Source: Chrysopilus asiliformis (taxonomy: Eukaryota > Arthropoda > Insecta > Diptera > Rhagionidae). From it: a DNA stretch of 64,000 nt. This document shows positions 20,060 through 31,841 of this stretch, one piece after another (position 1 is the first letter of the stretch; every line of letters starts with the position of its first letter). The notes under the pieces were generated by a model. The model ran no database searches. It was not told the origin of the DNA and was given only the letters and a program-made list of their open reading frames with translations. A program made the position numbers and the translations under genes. The DNA is taken from the NCBI GenBank assembly GCA_964034945.1, contig OZ035960.1, positions 63,603,470-63,667,469 on the forward strand, read 5' to 3'.

Positions 20060-20845
20060 TAATATTTACCAGTTCTTCTTTAATTGCTTGAAAATTATTT
20101 TATAAAAATTTAGGTACATGAAATTCCTTATTACTTTGGTTTTGTGCAAATTCAATGGGATGGTGACTAGAATCGGTGGGTGATGCAGGTCAGTAGGGAC
20201 AAGACCGTCTGGTATTGTGCTTACATTTATCTCATTTAGAGGGAAGTTTGTAAAGATGAGATCTAATAGTCTGTCCATAACATTTTTTTATAAAATTAAT
20301 TTGATTCAGTCCTGTTAGGTTTAAAAAGGAAATTAAACATTGATTAAAGCTATTACTGCAATTTTCAGGTACAATGTAAGGGTCAAATACCCAATTTATT
20401 CTGGGCAAGTTAAAATCTCCGCATAGTATATACAGGCCAGTAGGGTCAGTCACATTGATAAAATCAGAAATGTTACTAAATAACGTTTCGTAAACATCAA
20501 TATTACTGTTACATGGAACATAAACCCATCCAACATATAAGACTCGAGTTAAAAGTTTTATTTTGACAAAGAAGCAAGAGCAGTACAGTGAGAATAATGT
20601 AAATTATTTTTTATGGCTATAAGGACTCCTCCGCCGTCCTTTTTTTCCCGATGTTATAAAGTTTCGATCACATCTGTATATAGTATATGAATCATCAAAA
20701 AGCTCAGTGTCATTAATATGTGAATTTAGCCAAGTTTCAGATAGACAAATTATGTCATAATTTTCGGACAGACAGTTTACCCGGAAGATATTCGTTTTGG
20801 TCTTTAAGCCTCTTACATTCTGATAAAAGATGCTAATATTTTTTC
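20060..20845 (-). pseudogene. APE-type endonuclease part of ORF2
   Basis: Minus-strand translation, with at least one frameshift near 20630-20640, gives the order NVRGLKTK, IICLSETWLN, then CGDFNLPRINW (about 20385-20420) and a terminal LVPTDLHHPPI (about 20180-20212). SETWLN carries the catalytic glutamate, GDFN is the core aspartate/asparagine motif, and the last stretch corresponds to the usual SDHHPI motif, here changed to TDLHHPPI. It would nick target DNA to prime reverse transcription. The coding breaks off near 20050. The frameshift and missing reverse transcriptase make it non-functional. Confidence 0.72.
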
Positions 20846-20849
20846 TTAA

Positions 20850-21785
20850 CTATGGATTTGTTTGCAACGTCGTCGGTGTCATTAATCTTCTGTTTCCCAT
20901 GTGATATCGGCGTTGGAAAAAAGCTTTCTTCGGGATATACTGGTGAACAATAATCTCCGGTGGCCAGAAGTTTGAGTTGCAGATTGTGTCAAATAAATCG
21001 TTTGTGACCGTTACTTTGAAAGATGCAATAAAACGATTTTCCAAATTATCGGGCGTAATTTTTGAGCAGCTAATTTGTGAAGCAGCGTGACCCAGTTTAT
21101 AATTTATGTACTGTATAATATCGGAAACTGATGTGGTGTAGGCCAGTCTGGATAGAAAAATCATTTTGGGTGGCGTCACTACCCTCAAAAGATTTTGCTG
21201 CTCAGTTTGTAGTTTATGTTGCTCGTGTGATGGATTAGGAAAGTTTAATTGGGAATTTTTCGGTTGTTGTTGGGCTATCTCTTGGGGTGGCTCATCGAAA
21301 ATGGTTTCATGTCCTTGAACACAGGATTGTGCATTGATCGTAGATGTAGACATAGAGCTGCCCTTTGCATTTGAACTTGACCGAGTGCGGCTAACTATAC
21401 TAGATGCCATGGGGCTAGACACAGGATGTGTTGCTGTTAAGTGGTTTAACGAAGGTGTGGAAACAATGCCCAGTTCCAGTTTACTTATATATTCTTCCAA
21501 GTCTGTTAATTTCTTTAGTATAGTGGTTAAATCCTTTTTACCTTGGTTTAGACAGTTTTTTGCTTTTAGAAGCTTATTTACATAGATTGTCGGTGAAAGA
21601 CTGCGAAATTTTGGGCAGTACCACTGAAGGCCATTTCCGCTTGTTGCTAGGTGGTCAGCAACGGATCCAGGCAATGAAGCACATTTTGCATGAAAGATAC
21701 TTTCGCATGCTCCGGAACATATAACCATCTTTACGTTGTTACTTTTTTCCACGCAATTTGACGAAGTACACAAAGCCATGTTCAT
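20850..21785 (-). CDS. ORF1 protein with PHD-like zinc finger
   Basis: The first ATG in frame is at 21783-21785. The open frame extends a little further upstream without ATG. Residues about 5-60 show C-x4-C, C-x3-C, H-x2-C and W-x-C spacing (CTSSNC, CSGAC, HAKC, WYCP), as in the PHD-like fingers of ORF1 proteins of CR1 and related insect elements. A leucine-rich coiled-coil-like stretch and a low-complexity S/T/Q region follow. The C-terminal part could be an RNA-binding or esterase-unrelated domain, which I do not recognise. The product would package element RNA. The frame is intact over about 311 codons, although the companion ORF2 is broken. Confidence 0.65.
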   Translation of the reverse strand: MNMALCTSSNCVEKSNNVKMVICSGACESIFHAKCASLPGSVADHLATSGNGLQWYCPKFRSLSPTIYVNKLLKAKNCLNQGKKDLTTILKKLTDLEEYISKLELGIVSTPSLNHLTATHPVSSPMASSIVSRTRSSSNAKGSSMSTSTINAQSCVQGHETIFDEPPQEIAQQQPKNSQLNFPNPSHEQHKLQTEQQNLLRVVTPPKMIFLSRLAYTTSVSDIIQYINYKLGHAASQISCSKITPDNLENRFIASFKVTVTNDLFDTICNSNFWPPEIIVHQYIPKKAFFQRRYHMGNRRLMTPTTLQTNP

Positions 21786-21950
21786 TCGTCGATTTGTTTG
21801 CTGGGTTGAAAATTTCACAGATTGTAGTTCAAAAAGAATCCACTACTGGCGCTGATGGAAGTTCAATTTTTTCTGCTGGCGCTAAGATCGCTTTGATCGA
21901 GATTTTGGATAGAAACGTCGACCAACTTTTTAGAAAATGATTTGTGTCAA

Positions 21951-22470
21951 TGCGGATTGGACAAGATGGCATCGTTTTTTTTGCTGCACGCATTTGCATA
22001 CTGTTGAATAGTCAAGTATGGTGTAAACGCCCAAATTATTGTGTTCAATAATGCTCGTGATTCGTCGCATATCTACACATAAATAAAATAAATAACGAAA
22101 ATTTATTATATATTGTCGAATGTCGCTTTAGTGCTTCGTATAAGCTTTGATATTTCGACGTTAAGCTTGAAATTTTCGTGCTATGAGCAATTTTTTTTCT
22201 AAACATTGTGAAGATGGACCTTTTTTCACATAGGTTTCGAAATCGCATTAACATCACGTGAATTCTTTAAAAAATAAACATAACAAAAGCTATAATTGCC
22301 AAGCTGGCAATATGGTGATATTCGTATCAAAATTCGAACAGTTGTACCAAAATTCCACTTTGAAGTCAAACTTTCCAATAAGATTTTTTAAAATTTATTC
22401 CAATCGGATTTTGATGTATGGGAGTTTTATGTAGAATCTTATCCTAAATAACTTTTGTTCTTAGACTTTT
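21951..22470. other. No recognisable gene
   Basis: AT-rich. I find no motif on either strand. The right part (from about 22330) has the AATTTATTCCAATCGGATTTTGAT style of the following HINE-like repeat and may be its left portion. Confidence 0.45.
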
Positions 22471-22856
22471 TTGATAAGATGCACCGTTTTTGAGATATTC
22501 ACAAAAACCGTTTTCGTTCGTATGGGGGGTACCCCCCTAATGGTCCATTTTTGCCCATTAACGAACTTAGCCTCGCATTTTACGAAAAACGGATCTGCGC
22601 AAAATTTCAAGTCTCTAGCTCAATCCGTGCGCCTGCAATCCGCGCCACAGACAGACGGACGGACGGACAGACGGACAGGCAGACGGACGGACAGACAGAC
22701 AGACGGACAGACGGACGGACATGCAGAAATTAATTATTTTTATCATTCTAAACACACTGGTGTAATTCATTTTTATGTGTGATGATGGGATCTTGGCGTT
22801 ACAAACGGTAAGGCAAAGTTAATATACCCTTTGGTTTCACCATACGGGTATAAAAA
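22471..22856 (+). repeat. HINE-like dispersed repeat with (GACGGACA)n tract
   Basis: Includes GCACCGTTTTTGAGATATTC, CGCAAAATTTCAAGTCTCTAG, an ACAGACGGACGGAC microsatellite at about 22644-22722, and an end of the form CCCTTTGGTTTCACCATACG followed by GGTATAAAAAC. The last 125 bp recur inverted at 53355-53490. Such CAGACGGACATG tracts and GGGTATAA ends are widespread in dipteran Helentron-associated (DINE/HINE-type) repeats. The family call is by resemblance only. Confidence 0.55.
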
Positions 22857-22989
22857 CTAACGACGATATTCAATTCATAAACAAAATATTAAAAGGGATA
22901 CGGGTGACTTATTTCATGCTTCTTTGTATTTCACGGACAAATGTAAATGAATTTACAAATAGAAAGTAGGTATTTCACGCGATTTAACT

Positions 22990-23950
22990 CGAGTCGACAA
23001 AACTAAACTTTGGATTTAACTTTGAACACGATTCGGAATTTCGGTGTCAAACCTAACGCACGCGCTCAAGCGCCATTGAGCTTCTACTATAATTATTTTA
23101 CTTACATTTTCATTAGGAAATTTGCCTCCGGATTTCAACCAATGCTTCAACCAATTGCTGATTGACACGGCATCATGGCATTCAGTGACTTGGCGGATCA
23201 CTGGAAAAGGCTCGAACTGGCATTGAAGGACTGCCGTATACAAAAATAAGTGTTTTGACACTGCTCCATCGACGTGTTTCAACTTTGGTGCTACTTTCCC
23301 AGTTGCATCTATTATTAAAGCTGCACCTTCTGTATGAACTTGATTGTTGTACAATCGTATTTGGTGGCTAGACCAAAAATGCACGAAAAAGGGATCATAG
23401 CCGATGTCATGCACTACGTTTTGACCTTTTATGGTTTTTCGTTTAAGAATAGATAATGCTTTGATGGGGTTTTTTGTCCAAGAACTGTGAATTTTTTTTC
23501 GTCTTTCACATTTCTCAATACTTTTTTCCCATATAATCGACCCAAAGTGACATCCTCTTTGACCATGTCTGCAGCTTTATCATTTCGGTATCGAAAAACT
23601 GATTTATGTATCAGCTTTTCGGTTGGACCCCGAAGTTGCCTCTTTCCACAATTTTTGTCCCCTTCCGTGATATTGCACGTGATTTTAACAACGTTCGCGA
23701 GGAAGAAAATGCCACAAGCACAATTCCCTAAAATTCAATATATTATTAGCCACCACAAAAATGCTATTGGCTTTTATCCGAAGTGCATTTATCGGGAGAC
23801 AAAATGAATATTTGTTCGAAAAAGAAATGTACAATTGTTCGGCAAATTTGCGGTTAAATTTTTTGTTTAAAACCTAAAGCAAGCAAATTGCTTCACTGAA
23901 AGAAAACAAAAAAGCAAAAATAAAAGTGACAATTCAGCGTCCACGAAGTA
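22990..23950 (-). pseudogene. Transposase-like gene, C-proximal part, split by the P-like element
   Basis: Minus-strand reading gives, in order, a zinc-site-like CACG...C, CGKRQLRG (about 23635-23660), a basic region, and, across frameshifts, AALIIDATGKVAPKLKHVDG, LYTAVLQ, CHDAVSISNWLKHWL and a degraded next block. I recall an insect and cnidarian family of uncharacterised transposase-like proteins with C-x-KRQLRG and IDATG motifs, but I cannot name it. The IDATG aspartate may be the first residue of an RNase H-like catalytic triad. The N-terminal part lies at 39403-40222, beyond the nested insertions. Stops and frameshifts (for example near 23420-23440) show it is dead. A splice acceptor-like TTGAATTTTAG sits ahead of the zinc segment. 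Confidence 0.45.
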
Positions 23951-24153
23951 CTTCACATACATGGTACTTACAAACTAAGGTAATATATTCCGAGTTTCCA
24001 AAATGGTATTCTACTGCGCATGACGTCACGTGAATCACGAAAATTTTACAGCTCGCTCATTTTGTATAGAAAATTTGCGTTGTGCGTATGAAAGTCGATG
24101 TTTTTTATAATGTTATTGTATTAAAACTCAACATTATTGAAAAAATAAACGAG

Positions 24154-24757
24154 ATGGCTATTTGCTCGGTTTTTGGTTGTGAAACGGACAATAATAAGCG
24201 TCGAAAAAAACTGCGGAAGTTAGTGAAGTAAGACTTTTCAGGTTTCCAAAAGACCAAAAAGTAGCTAAAGTATGGATAGTAAAATATCGAAGAAAGGATA
24301 AAATAAACCCTTGTACGGTGTATATGTGCTCAAGATATTTTACTGCAGATCAGTATATACGGAATTTGCAGCACGAGCTACTGAAGTATTCTCCGAGCAG
24401 TAATTCTGAAGCGAAGTGATAGACGCGAGAAGAAGGATCGTCAAGATTTAATTGAGGAACTATTGTTTGATGATCAGACACCAACAGTTAATGACCAGAA
24501 TGTCGTCAGAACATTCGAAGATAAATCATGTAATACTGAACTATGGAAGTAAGTAATTTCATATGGTGATTATAATTTTCCGCCACTCTAATAAAATCTC
24601 TAATATTTTCAGGTGCTGTGATCACATTTGCTTCACTTCAACTGAGGTAGAAGTTTTGGAAAGAAAAATTTCAACTTTGGAAGCAGAGAACTGCAGATTG
24701 AAGGAGCAAAATTGGAAATTGTTGCATGAAAATAATGCAGTTGGTTACAAAAAATAG
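24154..24757 (+). pseudogene. P-like transposase N-terminus: THAP domain plus coiled coil
   Basis: From ATG 24154 the translation begins MAICSVFGCE, with the first C-x4-C-like pair of a C2CH THAP zinc finger. After a frameshift around 24225-24240 it continues FRFPKDQKVAKVWIVKYRR and MCSRYFTADQY, giving the conserved tryptophan and the C-x2-H-like position (here CSRYF, with histidine replaced by tyrosine). A second part at about 24615-24757 encodes a heptad leucine/isoleucine pattern (EVEVLERKISTLEAENCRLK), the coiled coil after THAP in P-type transposases. A possible intron separates the two parts (24551-24612, GTAAGT to TTTTCAG). THAP binds the element ends. The catalytic portion is absent. 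Confidence 0.7.
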
Positions 24758-25496
24758 ACAAAGTATTCAACACATTCAATAATGAAAATGATGAAACCAA
24801 CTCGTTGAAACCATCCCTAAACTATATACAAACATTAATGTCTGTTGTAAATATCTCAATGTCAGATGTAGATATAATTAAAATATTTTTACGATGTAAA
24901 ATGTGTTTTAGAATAAGAATTGGAAATCAAAAATTAAGGGAAAAACGTTCAAGTTTAAAAAGAAAAATAAATAAAACTTGCAATTAAATTCATTAAATGG
25001 TTTTTATTTAATTTTTTTTCAATCTACAGCTATAAAATCAACTAGAACACCATTTACACCTTATTTGGTGATCATGGCGACTGCTATGGGGGGAATCGGC
25101 TGACTACTGTCAGCCCCGTAACCTGTAGTAGGATCGTCCCCCCACCGCAACTGGGCCGGTCATGTTTCGGGTAGTTGTGGGTGTGTGGGGCTGATAGTCG
25201 TAATGGGGCCCGCTCCATTACGATTCGCAAGTGCATGCGTTGCCTCTTCGTGGCGATCACCGGTAACTAGTTTCTCTAGGCCAAAACGCAGCGCTAGAGG
25301 AGCAAACCTTGACAAAAAAAACCCCAATCCAAGGTGGAACAGCATATGCCGATGGATGAATGGCCAGAGGGTTATCTAGTCGCGAATATGCGGACTCAGG
25401 ATACCTGGCGACCTCCTGTTTTAATCAGCCTTACGCCCGTAAGGGAGCTCTGCGGGCGCGGACCTTCCCCTTCTCGCCTTACTCGTGGGACCAAGC

Positions 25497-26217
25497 ATGA
25501 ATCCTCAAACCAATACTTCTTGTAGTGATGTCTTAAACCCAACCCCCTCCACCCCTAATCCACCAAATCCACCTCCATCTTCTTCCATCCCCCCAAAATC
25601 CCCAACTATACAGGGTAATAGGGACACCCCTAAACCCTTCCCTTCACCGGCTTCATCTTTGACGTCTTCAATATCGCTGAGTGCGCTAAATTTCCGGGAA
25701 CTTAGCAGTTCTCTGGATATCCTGGACACTCTAGTGGAACTGGAGCAATCAGAGGTGAAGTACAGTGCTACTGAGAGTGCGCTGGAGACCGTTAAGTCTT
25801 CGGAAGATTCTCGTAGTAAGAAACCAAAGCCTACTGAGAGTGCACTGGAGACCGTCAAGTCTTCGGAAGATTCTCGTAGTGCGAATCCAGACCCGTCAGG
25901 AAGAAAGAAGTACGTCTTCTACAAATCTTCGCGACGGTATCTGGAAAAGATGAAGAAAACTGATCCCGCAGCCTTAAGCGCAAGAGATAAGGCTCTGATG
26001 GCAAAGCACCGGAAGGTAGTAGCATCCTTCGAGAAATCGAGGATCGCCAAACCGGAGGGTGAACCGCCGCTCAGCCTGTCTCTTGAAGCGAAGGGCAAGC
26101 TGATAAAAACCGCAAACCCCCTGCGCAGGAGGGGAGCGCGGCTAGTAGGAAAACAGGAGGCAATACCAGCAAGCAACAGGCGGTTGCAACAGCTAGGGCA
26201 TCTGCCGGACCCTCAAC
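25497..26217 (+). pseudogene. LOA-like ORF1, N-terminal part
   Basis: Starts at ATG 25497 in a frame open from 25485. It encodes a proline/serine/threonine-rich segment (NPTPSTPNPPNPPPSSSIPP), two direct copies of a 15-residue-scale repeat (SALETVKSSEDSRS at about 25775-25825 and 25835-25880), then a basic, alanine-rich stretch. The frame is cut at 26217 by the poly(A) end of a minus-strand retrotransposon and continues at 27469. ORF1 proteins of this kind bind element RNA. No zinc knuckle is seen in this half. Confidence 0.7.
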
Positions 26218-27461
26218 CTTTTTTTTTTTTTTTATAGATCCAGCCAGAGCTTAGGGGAAGACCCTTTAATGCCGAAGCACAGCTCGGGATGGTTGGAAGG
26301 ACAAAAGGAGATGCCGATTTATGTTCTCCTTGAACTTCTGCGGGTTATAGTCCGGGGGGAACACATCGGATGGTAAATTGTTCCAAAGTCTTGTTGTTCG
26401 CGGAATGAAGGAACCCCTAAACTTTACTGTACGAAAGCGGGGAGGCTCAAGGAAGAAGTCGTGCGCACGTGTAGCTGCACGAGAGGGTCTAGGGAAAATA
26501 TACCGTGGAGGAATAAGTTGGGAAATTTCGGTGGAACATTTCCCATTGAAATATTTGTAGAATATGCTGAGTACTCCAACAGAGCGACGATGCTCGAGAG
26601 ACGGTAATGAGTCTGTCAAAGACTTGTCTCCAATTAGTCGGATCGCACGTTTTTGGATTCGGTCCAGCAGTTGGAGGACAGTTTTTGGGGCTCCAGCCCA
26701 AATGTGCGAATTGTACTCGAGTCTCGGTCGAATGTAGCTCTTGTAAATGTTAAGGACGTCGACTGGTGCGAAATATTTTTTGCATCGTCCCAGGAAGCCT
26801 AGGCACTGCGATGCTTCCTTTGCTATTTTAAAAATATGATCACTCCATTGGAGCTTCTCATTTATTTCGATGCCCAACATTCTGATGTTTTTTGAGTCAC
26901 TAATGGACTCACTCATAAATTCGACCGTTTCGGGGAATTTTTCGCATTTCATCGATAACAGCATTGATTGGGTTTTAGATGCGTTGAATTCCACACGGTT
27001 GATTCTGCCCCAAGCCAGAATTGTGTTTAAATCAGAATTCAAAGATCTAATTTGCTCACTGCGTTTCGATCGAACTGCAATGGCGTTCGATTCTGCAGGT
27101 GAACTGAAATGGTAGGATGCGTCAAGGGAGCTGTCATCAGCGAAACAATAAAGTGGATTGAGAGTGAAAGATAGTAGATCATTGATAAATATTAAGAAAA
27201 GCGTAGGAGCTAGAACTGAGCCTTGAGGGACACCAGAGTTAATTTTGAAGAGATCAGATTTATAACCATCCAATACAACCTGTATTGAACGATCAGAAAG
27301 GTAGCTCTCAATCCATTTGGAAATTGCAGGGTTTAGACCGATAGCTCGTATCTTTGCCATCAAAGCTTTATGCCAAACACGGTCGAAAGCTTTGGAGATG
27401 TCCAGCGCTATAGTTTTTGATTCGCCAAAATTATGGAGACTTTTACTCCAGCGAACCTCCA
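26218..27461 (-). mobile_element. 5'-truncated Jockey-like retrotransposon inserted in ORF1
   Basis: The minus-strand copy ends in a poly(A) tail (T run 26219-26234). A 7-bp flanking match CCTCAAC at 26211-26217 and 27462-27468 marks the target duplication. The frame from 27461 down to 26266 encodes LDISKAFDRVWHKALMAKI, SGVPQGSVLAPTLFLIFIND and YCFADDSSLDASYH, blocks of a reverse transcriptase with the FADD active site, then the C-terminal thumb-like region. The N-terminal fingers and the endonuclease are missing, as is usual for truncated reverse transcription. From the FADD block to the stop the frame looks intact, so the copy may be fairly young. Confidence 0.82.
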
Positions 27462-27468
27462 CCTCAAC

Positions 27469-28180
27469 GGGAGCTAACGCCAGCACAGGCAAGAGCTCGG
27501 TTAAGACAAAAAGGGTGAGATCTCAGGGGGAGGAAACTGGCAACGAGCCGAAAAAGCAGAGAACATCTGCGAGCGTAGGCACTGCCGATGTGGGCACCCC
27601 CGACCATCTTAAAGTGGCCATCGTCGGTAACAGTGATCCTGATGGTAAGATCACATACGATCGGTGGCTACTCATAGAAGCCAAAATACTTGAAGCACTA
27701 GCCGGGGACCCCAAGAAAAGCATTCCTCCAGTCGGATGCACCTTCCACGGGGCCGGCTGGCTTAAAGGGGTCAAGGTGGTCATGTGCGACAGCAAGGAGT
27801 CCTTGAGCTTCCTCACCAAAACCATCTCCAGTATAGGAGAACTTTGGGAAGGGGCCCAGCTACAGGTCATCCCACGCAGTGCACTGCCGCTGAGACCCAA
27901 AGCTTGGATGTGGATTCCCCCACCGGAACTACCGGACGAATCCATATTGAGAATATTGGAAGCGCAGAACCCTGAAATCTCAGTCAAAGACTGGAAGATT
28001 TTGAAGTCCCTCAAAGGGGCTAAGGGTAACGGCAAGGACTACCAGATCCTATTGGATCAAAAGTCCAGCTTATCCCTTGCAAAGTCTTCTGGGACCATAC
28101 ATTTTGGCCTGGGAACAGTCAGGGTGAGGCTGGAGGGTCATCATGTTGAACTCGAAGCAGCTGTCAGTGGTGCAGATTAA
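27469..28180 (+). pseudogene. LOA-like ORF1, C-terminal part
   Basis: Continuation of ORF1 after the Jockey-like insertion, ending at TAA 28178-28180. It starts with a lysine-rich segment, then a globular region with DRWLLIEAKILEAL, PPVGCTFHGAGWLKGVKVV and PKAWMWIPPP. Its overall look matches the conserved C-terminal domain found in ORF1 or reverse-transcriptase-associated proteins of many insect non-LTR elements (I would compare it with DUF4780). It overlaps the start of ORF2 by about 38 bases in another frame. The frame is intact in this half. Confidence 0.65.
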
Positions 28181-31100
28181 TCTGCATCATTGTCAGGCGG
28201 CGACAGAGGATCTGATGCTTACCCTGACAGAAGATGATATCGACGTGGCTTTAGTCCAGGAGCCCTAGTTAGACGGCAATAACAAGAACCTTGGACTGAC
28301 ACCTAAAGGGTATGTATTACATTATAGTAAAACTAATGAAAAATTAAGGAGCTGTATCGTCGCCAAGAAAAATATTAACGCTTTCTTTCTAGGTAGCCTC
28401 TGCAGCGGAGATGTCTCGGCAATCTTAATTGAGCAACGGAGAAGAGAGCAATATCTGATCATTGCTTCAATTTACATGCCATACGAGGAAAGGGATCCAC
28501 CGGCAAACAAGGTACGCAGCTTGGTAAGTTTTGCCAGGGACCGCCACCTAAATCTAGTGATGGGATGTGATGCCAACGCTCATCACTCACAATGGGGGAG
28601 CACGAACATCAACGAACGAGGTGAGTCTTTATTTGAGTACATTCTCTACTCGGATCTTGTTATATGCAATCGAGGCAATAAACCAACATTCATTAACAAA
28701 AGCAGAGAAGAGGTAATCGATATAACACTCGCGACTAGCTACCGAGACTTGAGGGTTGACAATTGGAGAGTATCTCCTAAGCACTCCTTTTCGGATCATG
28801 CTAGCATAGTCTTCGGTATTAACTTCTCAAAGGAGGTACCTGAACATTACAGGAATGCTAGGAGAACTGACTGGTTTAAATTCTCGGAGGAAATGAGGCG
28901 GGAGACAGCTGGTCCGGATGGACCCATACCCCTCACAGCTTCTTCCATTGAGAAAGTGGTAGGGAAAATTAAACATAGACTTACCCAAGCCTTTAACGCT
29001 TCCTGTCCGGTAACACGCAGTACCAAAAGCTCGACCACCCCATGGTGGAATGGAGATCTACGGCAACTGCGAGAACAGACTAGAAAACTGTTTAATAAGG
29101 CAAAGTCTACAAAGAGCGAGGAAGCTTGGACCAACTACAAGGCCAGCTTCAATGAGTATAAAAAAGACATTAGGAGGGCCAAGTGGACATCGTGGAAAGA
29201 TTTCTGTTGCTCAATCGAGGATACACAAGATGCTGCCAGACTCCGAAGGATCCTAAGTAGGACTCCATCGGCCCCGGTGCTCTCCAGATGGAAGCACGAC
29301 CGAATCAAGCCAGGAAACACTGGACCTCCTAATGGATACCCATTTCCCTATATATTGTCAAGGCAGCAATGGTAGTTATCATGCTCCAAAAATAACGGAT
29401 AGGGACTTTCGGGTAGCAAATGAGATAATAAATGAACGTTCTGTAGCGTGGGCGATACACTCCTTCAGCACCTATAAAGCAGCGGGCACGGACGGGATCA
29501 TTCCGGCCATGCTTCAGTACGCGTTGGCTTTTATCAAATCTTGGTTGATAAAACTCTTTAGAGGTTGCTTGCTAGCCAGGTATATACCGGAGTGCTGGAG
29601 AGAAGTTCGTGTGGCATTAGAGGCTGGGAAACGTTGTCACGTTAAACCAAAGGACTTCCGACCTATAAGGCTTTCATCGTTTTTACTGAAAACACTAGAA
29701 AGAGTTAGTGATCTTAGTATTAAGAACTCCTTGGACAGCGGCACAATATCTACGGCCCAACATGCCTACACTAAGGGCAAGTCTGTAGAGACAGCTCTAC
29801 ACAAGGTTGTGCGAACCTTAGTCTAACGGCATGTTGGAGGCCGAGTTGCCCATCACAAGGAGTATGCCCTGGCAGCATTCCTGGACATTGAAGGTGCGTT
29901 TAATAACGTACACACAAGGTCTTTAGTGGGTGCACTTAGGGCACACAATGTCGACGAGATGCTAACTGCGTGGACAGAGCAGTTGCTCAATAGCAGAACA
30001 GTCTCGGCCACCATTGGTATAAGTAACGTAAAGAGAGCGATTAACAGGGGAACACCGCAGGGGGGGATCCTATCACCACTTCTGTGGAATCTAGCTCTGA
30101 ACGAAATCCTCCTATCGTTACAAGAAAAAGGAATAGAAGTTGTTGCGTACGCTGACGATGTGGTCGTTTTGGTAACAGGAAAATTTCTCCCAATACTAAG
30201 CGAACTCATGGAATTAGCATTACGCGATATCACAAAGTGGGCGGAGCGCAATGGTCTTGGGGTTAACCCCTCCAAAACTGAACTAGTGCTCTTCACAAGA
30301 AAAAGGAAGGTACCAACCTTTCAACTGCCAAGGATAGGAACAACCCAACTCAGTCTCTCTCCTGAGGCGAAATACCTTGGTTTAATTCTGGACTCCAAAC
30401 TATCTTGGAGAGGATGAACAAATCGTTGTGTGCGTTCTACGCATGTAAAAAAATGATTGGAAGGAATTGGGGCACATCACCGCGCATTACCCATTGGTTA
30501 TACACAGCGGTGATCAGACCTATTCTCACTTACGGATGTCTGGTTTGGTGGCCGACCATGGGGGTCAACTGCCGATATCAAACCCTTAACAAAGTACAAA
30601 GACTAGCGGCGCTAGGAACCACAGGAGCTGTTAGATCAACACCAACAGCGGGAATGGAAGCTCTACTGCACCTCATTCCCCTGAATGAGTACACGAGGTG
30701 TACGGCTGCCAAGAGTGCACTAAGGCTCAGAGAGTCCGGCCTCTGGAAGCACAGTACCTTCGGTCATAATAGCATCCTTAAAAGCGATGAAAGGGGTATC
30801 CCGGACTCTACGGATTACTGTATACCTCACCTGAATATGAATGTGAACTTCTCGGTTTTGATTCCTGAAAGGAGACTTTGGGATCTCGGCAGCGTCATAG
30901 ACGAGCAAGAGGTCTCGGTTTACACGGATGGATCTAAGACTGGAGAAGGCACAGGGGCGGGAGTGTTCTCGGATAACCTTGACCTCCAAAGGAGCTACAA
31001 ACTGCCTGATGAAAGCAGTGTATTTCAAGCTGAGGTCTACGCCATAAGTGCGGCTGCAAGCTTGATAATGACGAGAGAACTGCCCAGAACAAGGGTCTCA

Positions 31101-31743
31101 ATCTACGTCGACAGTCAGGCGGCAATTAAGGCACTGGATTCATCGACGATCAAGTCAAAGACCATGTCTAATTGCCGCAGAGCACTCAATCAACTCAGCC
31201 TCCAACATGCCGTTAGACTTTGCTGGGTCCCCGGGCACAGCAACATATATGGCAATGAAAGAGTTGACGAGCTGGCAAAACTAGGGACCGAAATGGCTAT
31301 GGAGAGCGCGGACCGCTCGGTCGAAATGCCGATCGATTGCGCAAAAAGTATAATTGATAGGAAAGGGGTGAACTAGGCCAGAGACAATTAAATCTAGGCC
31401 AGAGACAAGGTCGCTCTGGCCTAGATTTAATAGGAACAGAACCGACACCCTTCTGAGACTCAGCAGGACCGCCGTAAGGCTACTCACAGGCTTAATCACG
31501 GGGCACTGCCCTCTTCGCGCTATAGCCAGAAGGTGGGGCGCGGCCGCAAATGATTTTTGCCGCAGTTGTGGTGACGAGGAGGAGCCGGAGACCGTGAAAC
31601 ACTTACTCTGTGAGTGTCCAGCCCTACAAGCACGCCGATATGGGACGCTTGGGGCCAGATTTTATAGTGGCCTGACGGAGCTTGGCAACCACCCACTCGA
31701 GGATATGCTGAGCTTCGTCAACAAGTCGGGCTGGTTCAAATAG
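28143..31743 (+). pseudogene. LOA/I-type ORF2 polyprotein, broken in several places
   Basis: The probable start is ATG 28143 (VVQINLHHCQAA follows), overlapping ORF1. Domains in order are: endonuclease (ALVQEP, YMPYEERD, GCDANAHHSQWGS, then KHSFSDHASIVF near 28780-28810); reverse transcriptase (FLDIEGAFNNV near 29880, RGTPQGGILSPLLWNL near 30047, YADDVVVL near 30147); RNase H (YTDGSKTGEGTGAGVFS near 30920, AEVYAI, YVDSQAAIKAL, WVPGHSNIYGNERVDELAK); and a terminal finger CRSCGDEEE...HLLCEC (31558-31615). Lesions are TAG at 28266, a frameshift near 29340, TAA at 29824, a frameshift near 30410, and a stop/frameshift at 31374-31420 where CTAGGCCAGAGACAA is duplicated. The RNase H domain is what points to LOA or I rather than R1 or Jockey. 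Confidence 0.82.
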
Positions 31744-31841
31744 GATCAGCTAGTTTGATGAAAGGTCTTATGAGTACCGAAGACATCACAATGGGCCTGT
31801 AGGCCTCCGAGTGTAGCGCTGTGCTCACGCCTGGGCGCGCG

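Larger units (their letters stand above)
20050..21950 (-). mobile_element. CR1/Jockey-group non-LTR retrotransposon, 5' part
   Basis: Minus-strand element with a PHD-fingered ORF1 (20850-21785) directly followed by an endonuclease coding region (20060-20845). The sequence stops before any reverse transcriptase. Non-LTR copies usually lose 5' ends, so a copy retaining the 5' part and lacking the 3' part implies a deletion or a later interruption. The 5' boundary near 21950 is an estimate. Confidence 0.7.

Noticed and set aside
25505..26176. Minus-strand open frames over the LOA-like ORF1
   Set aside because: Shadow frames opposite a biased, proline- and serine-rich coding sequence.
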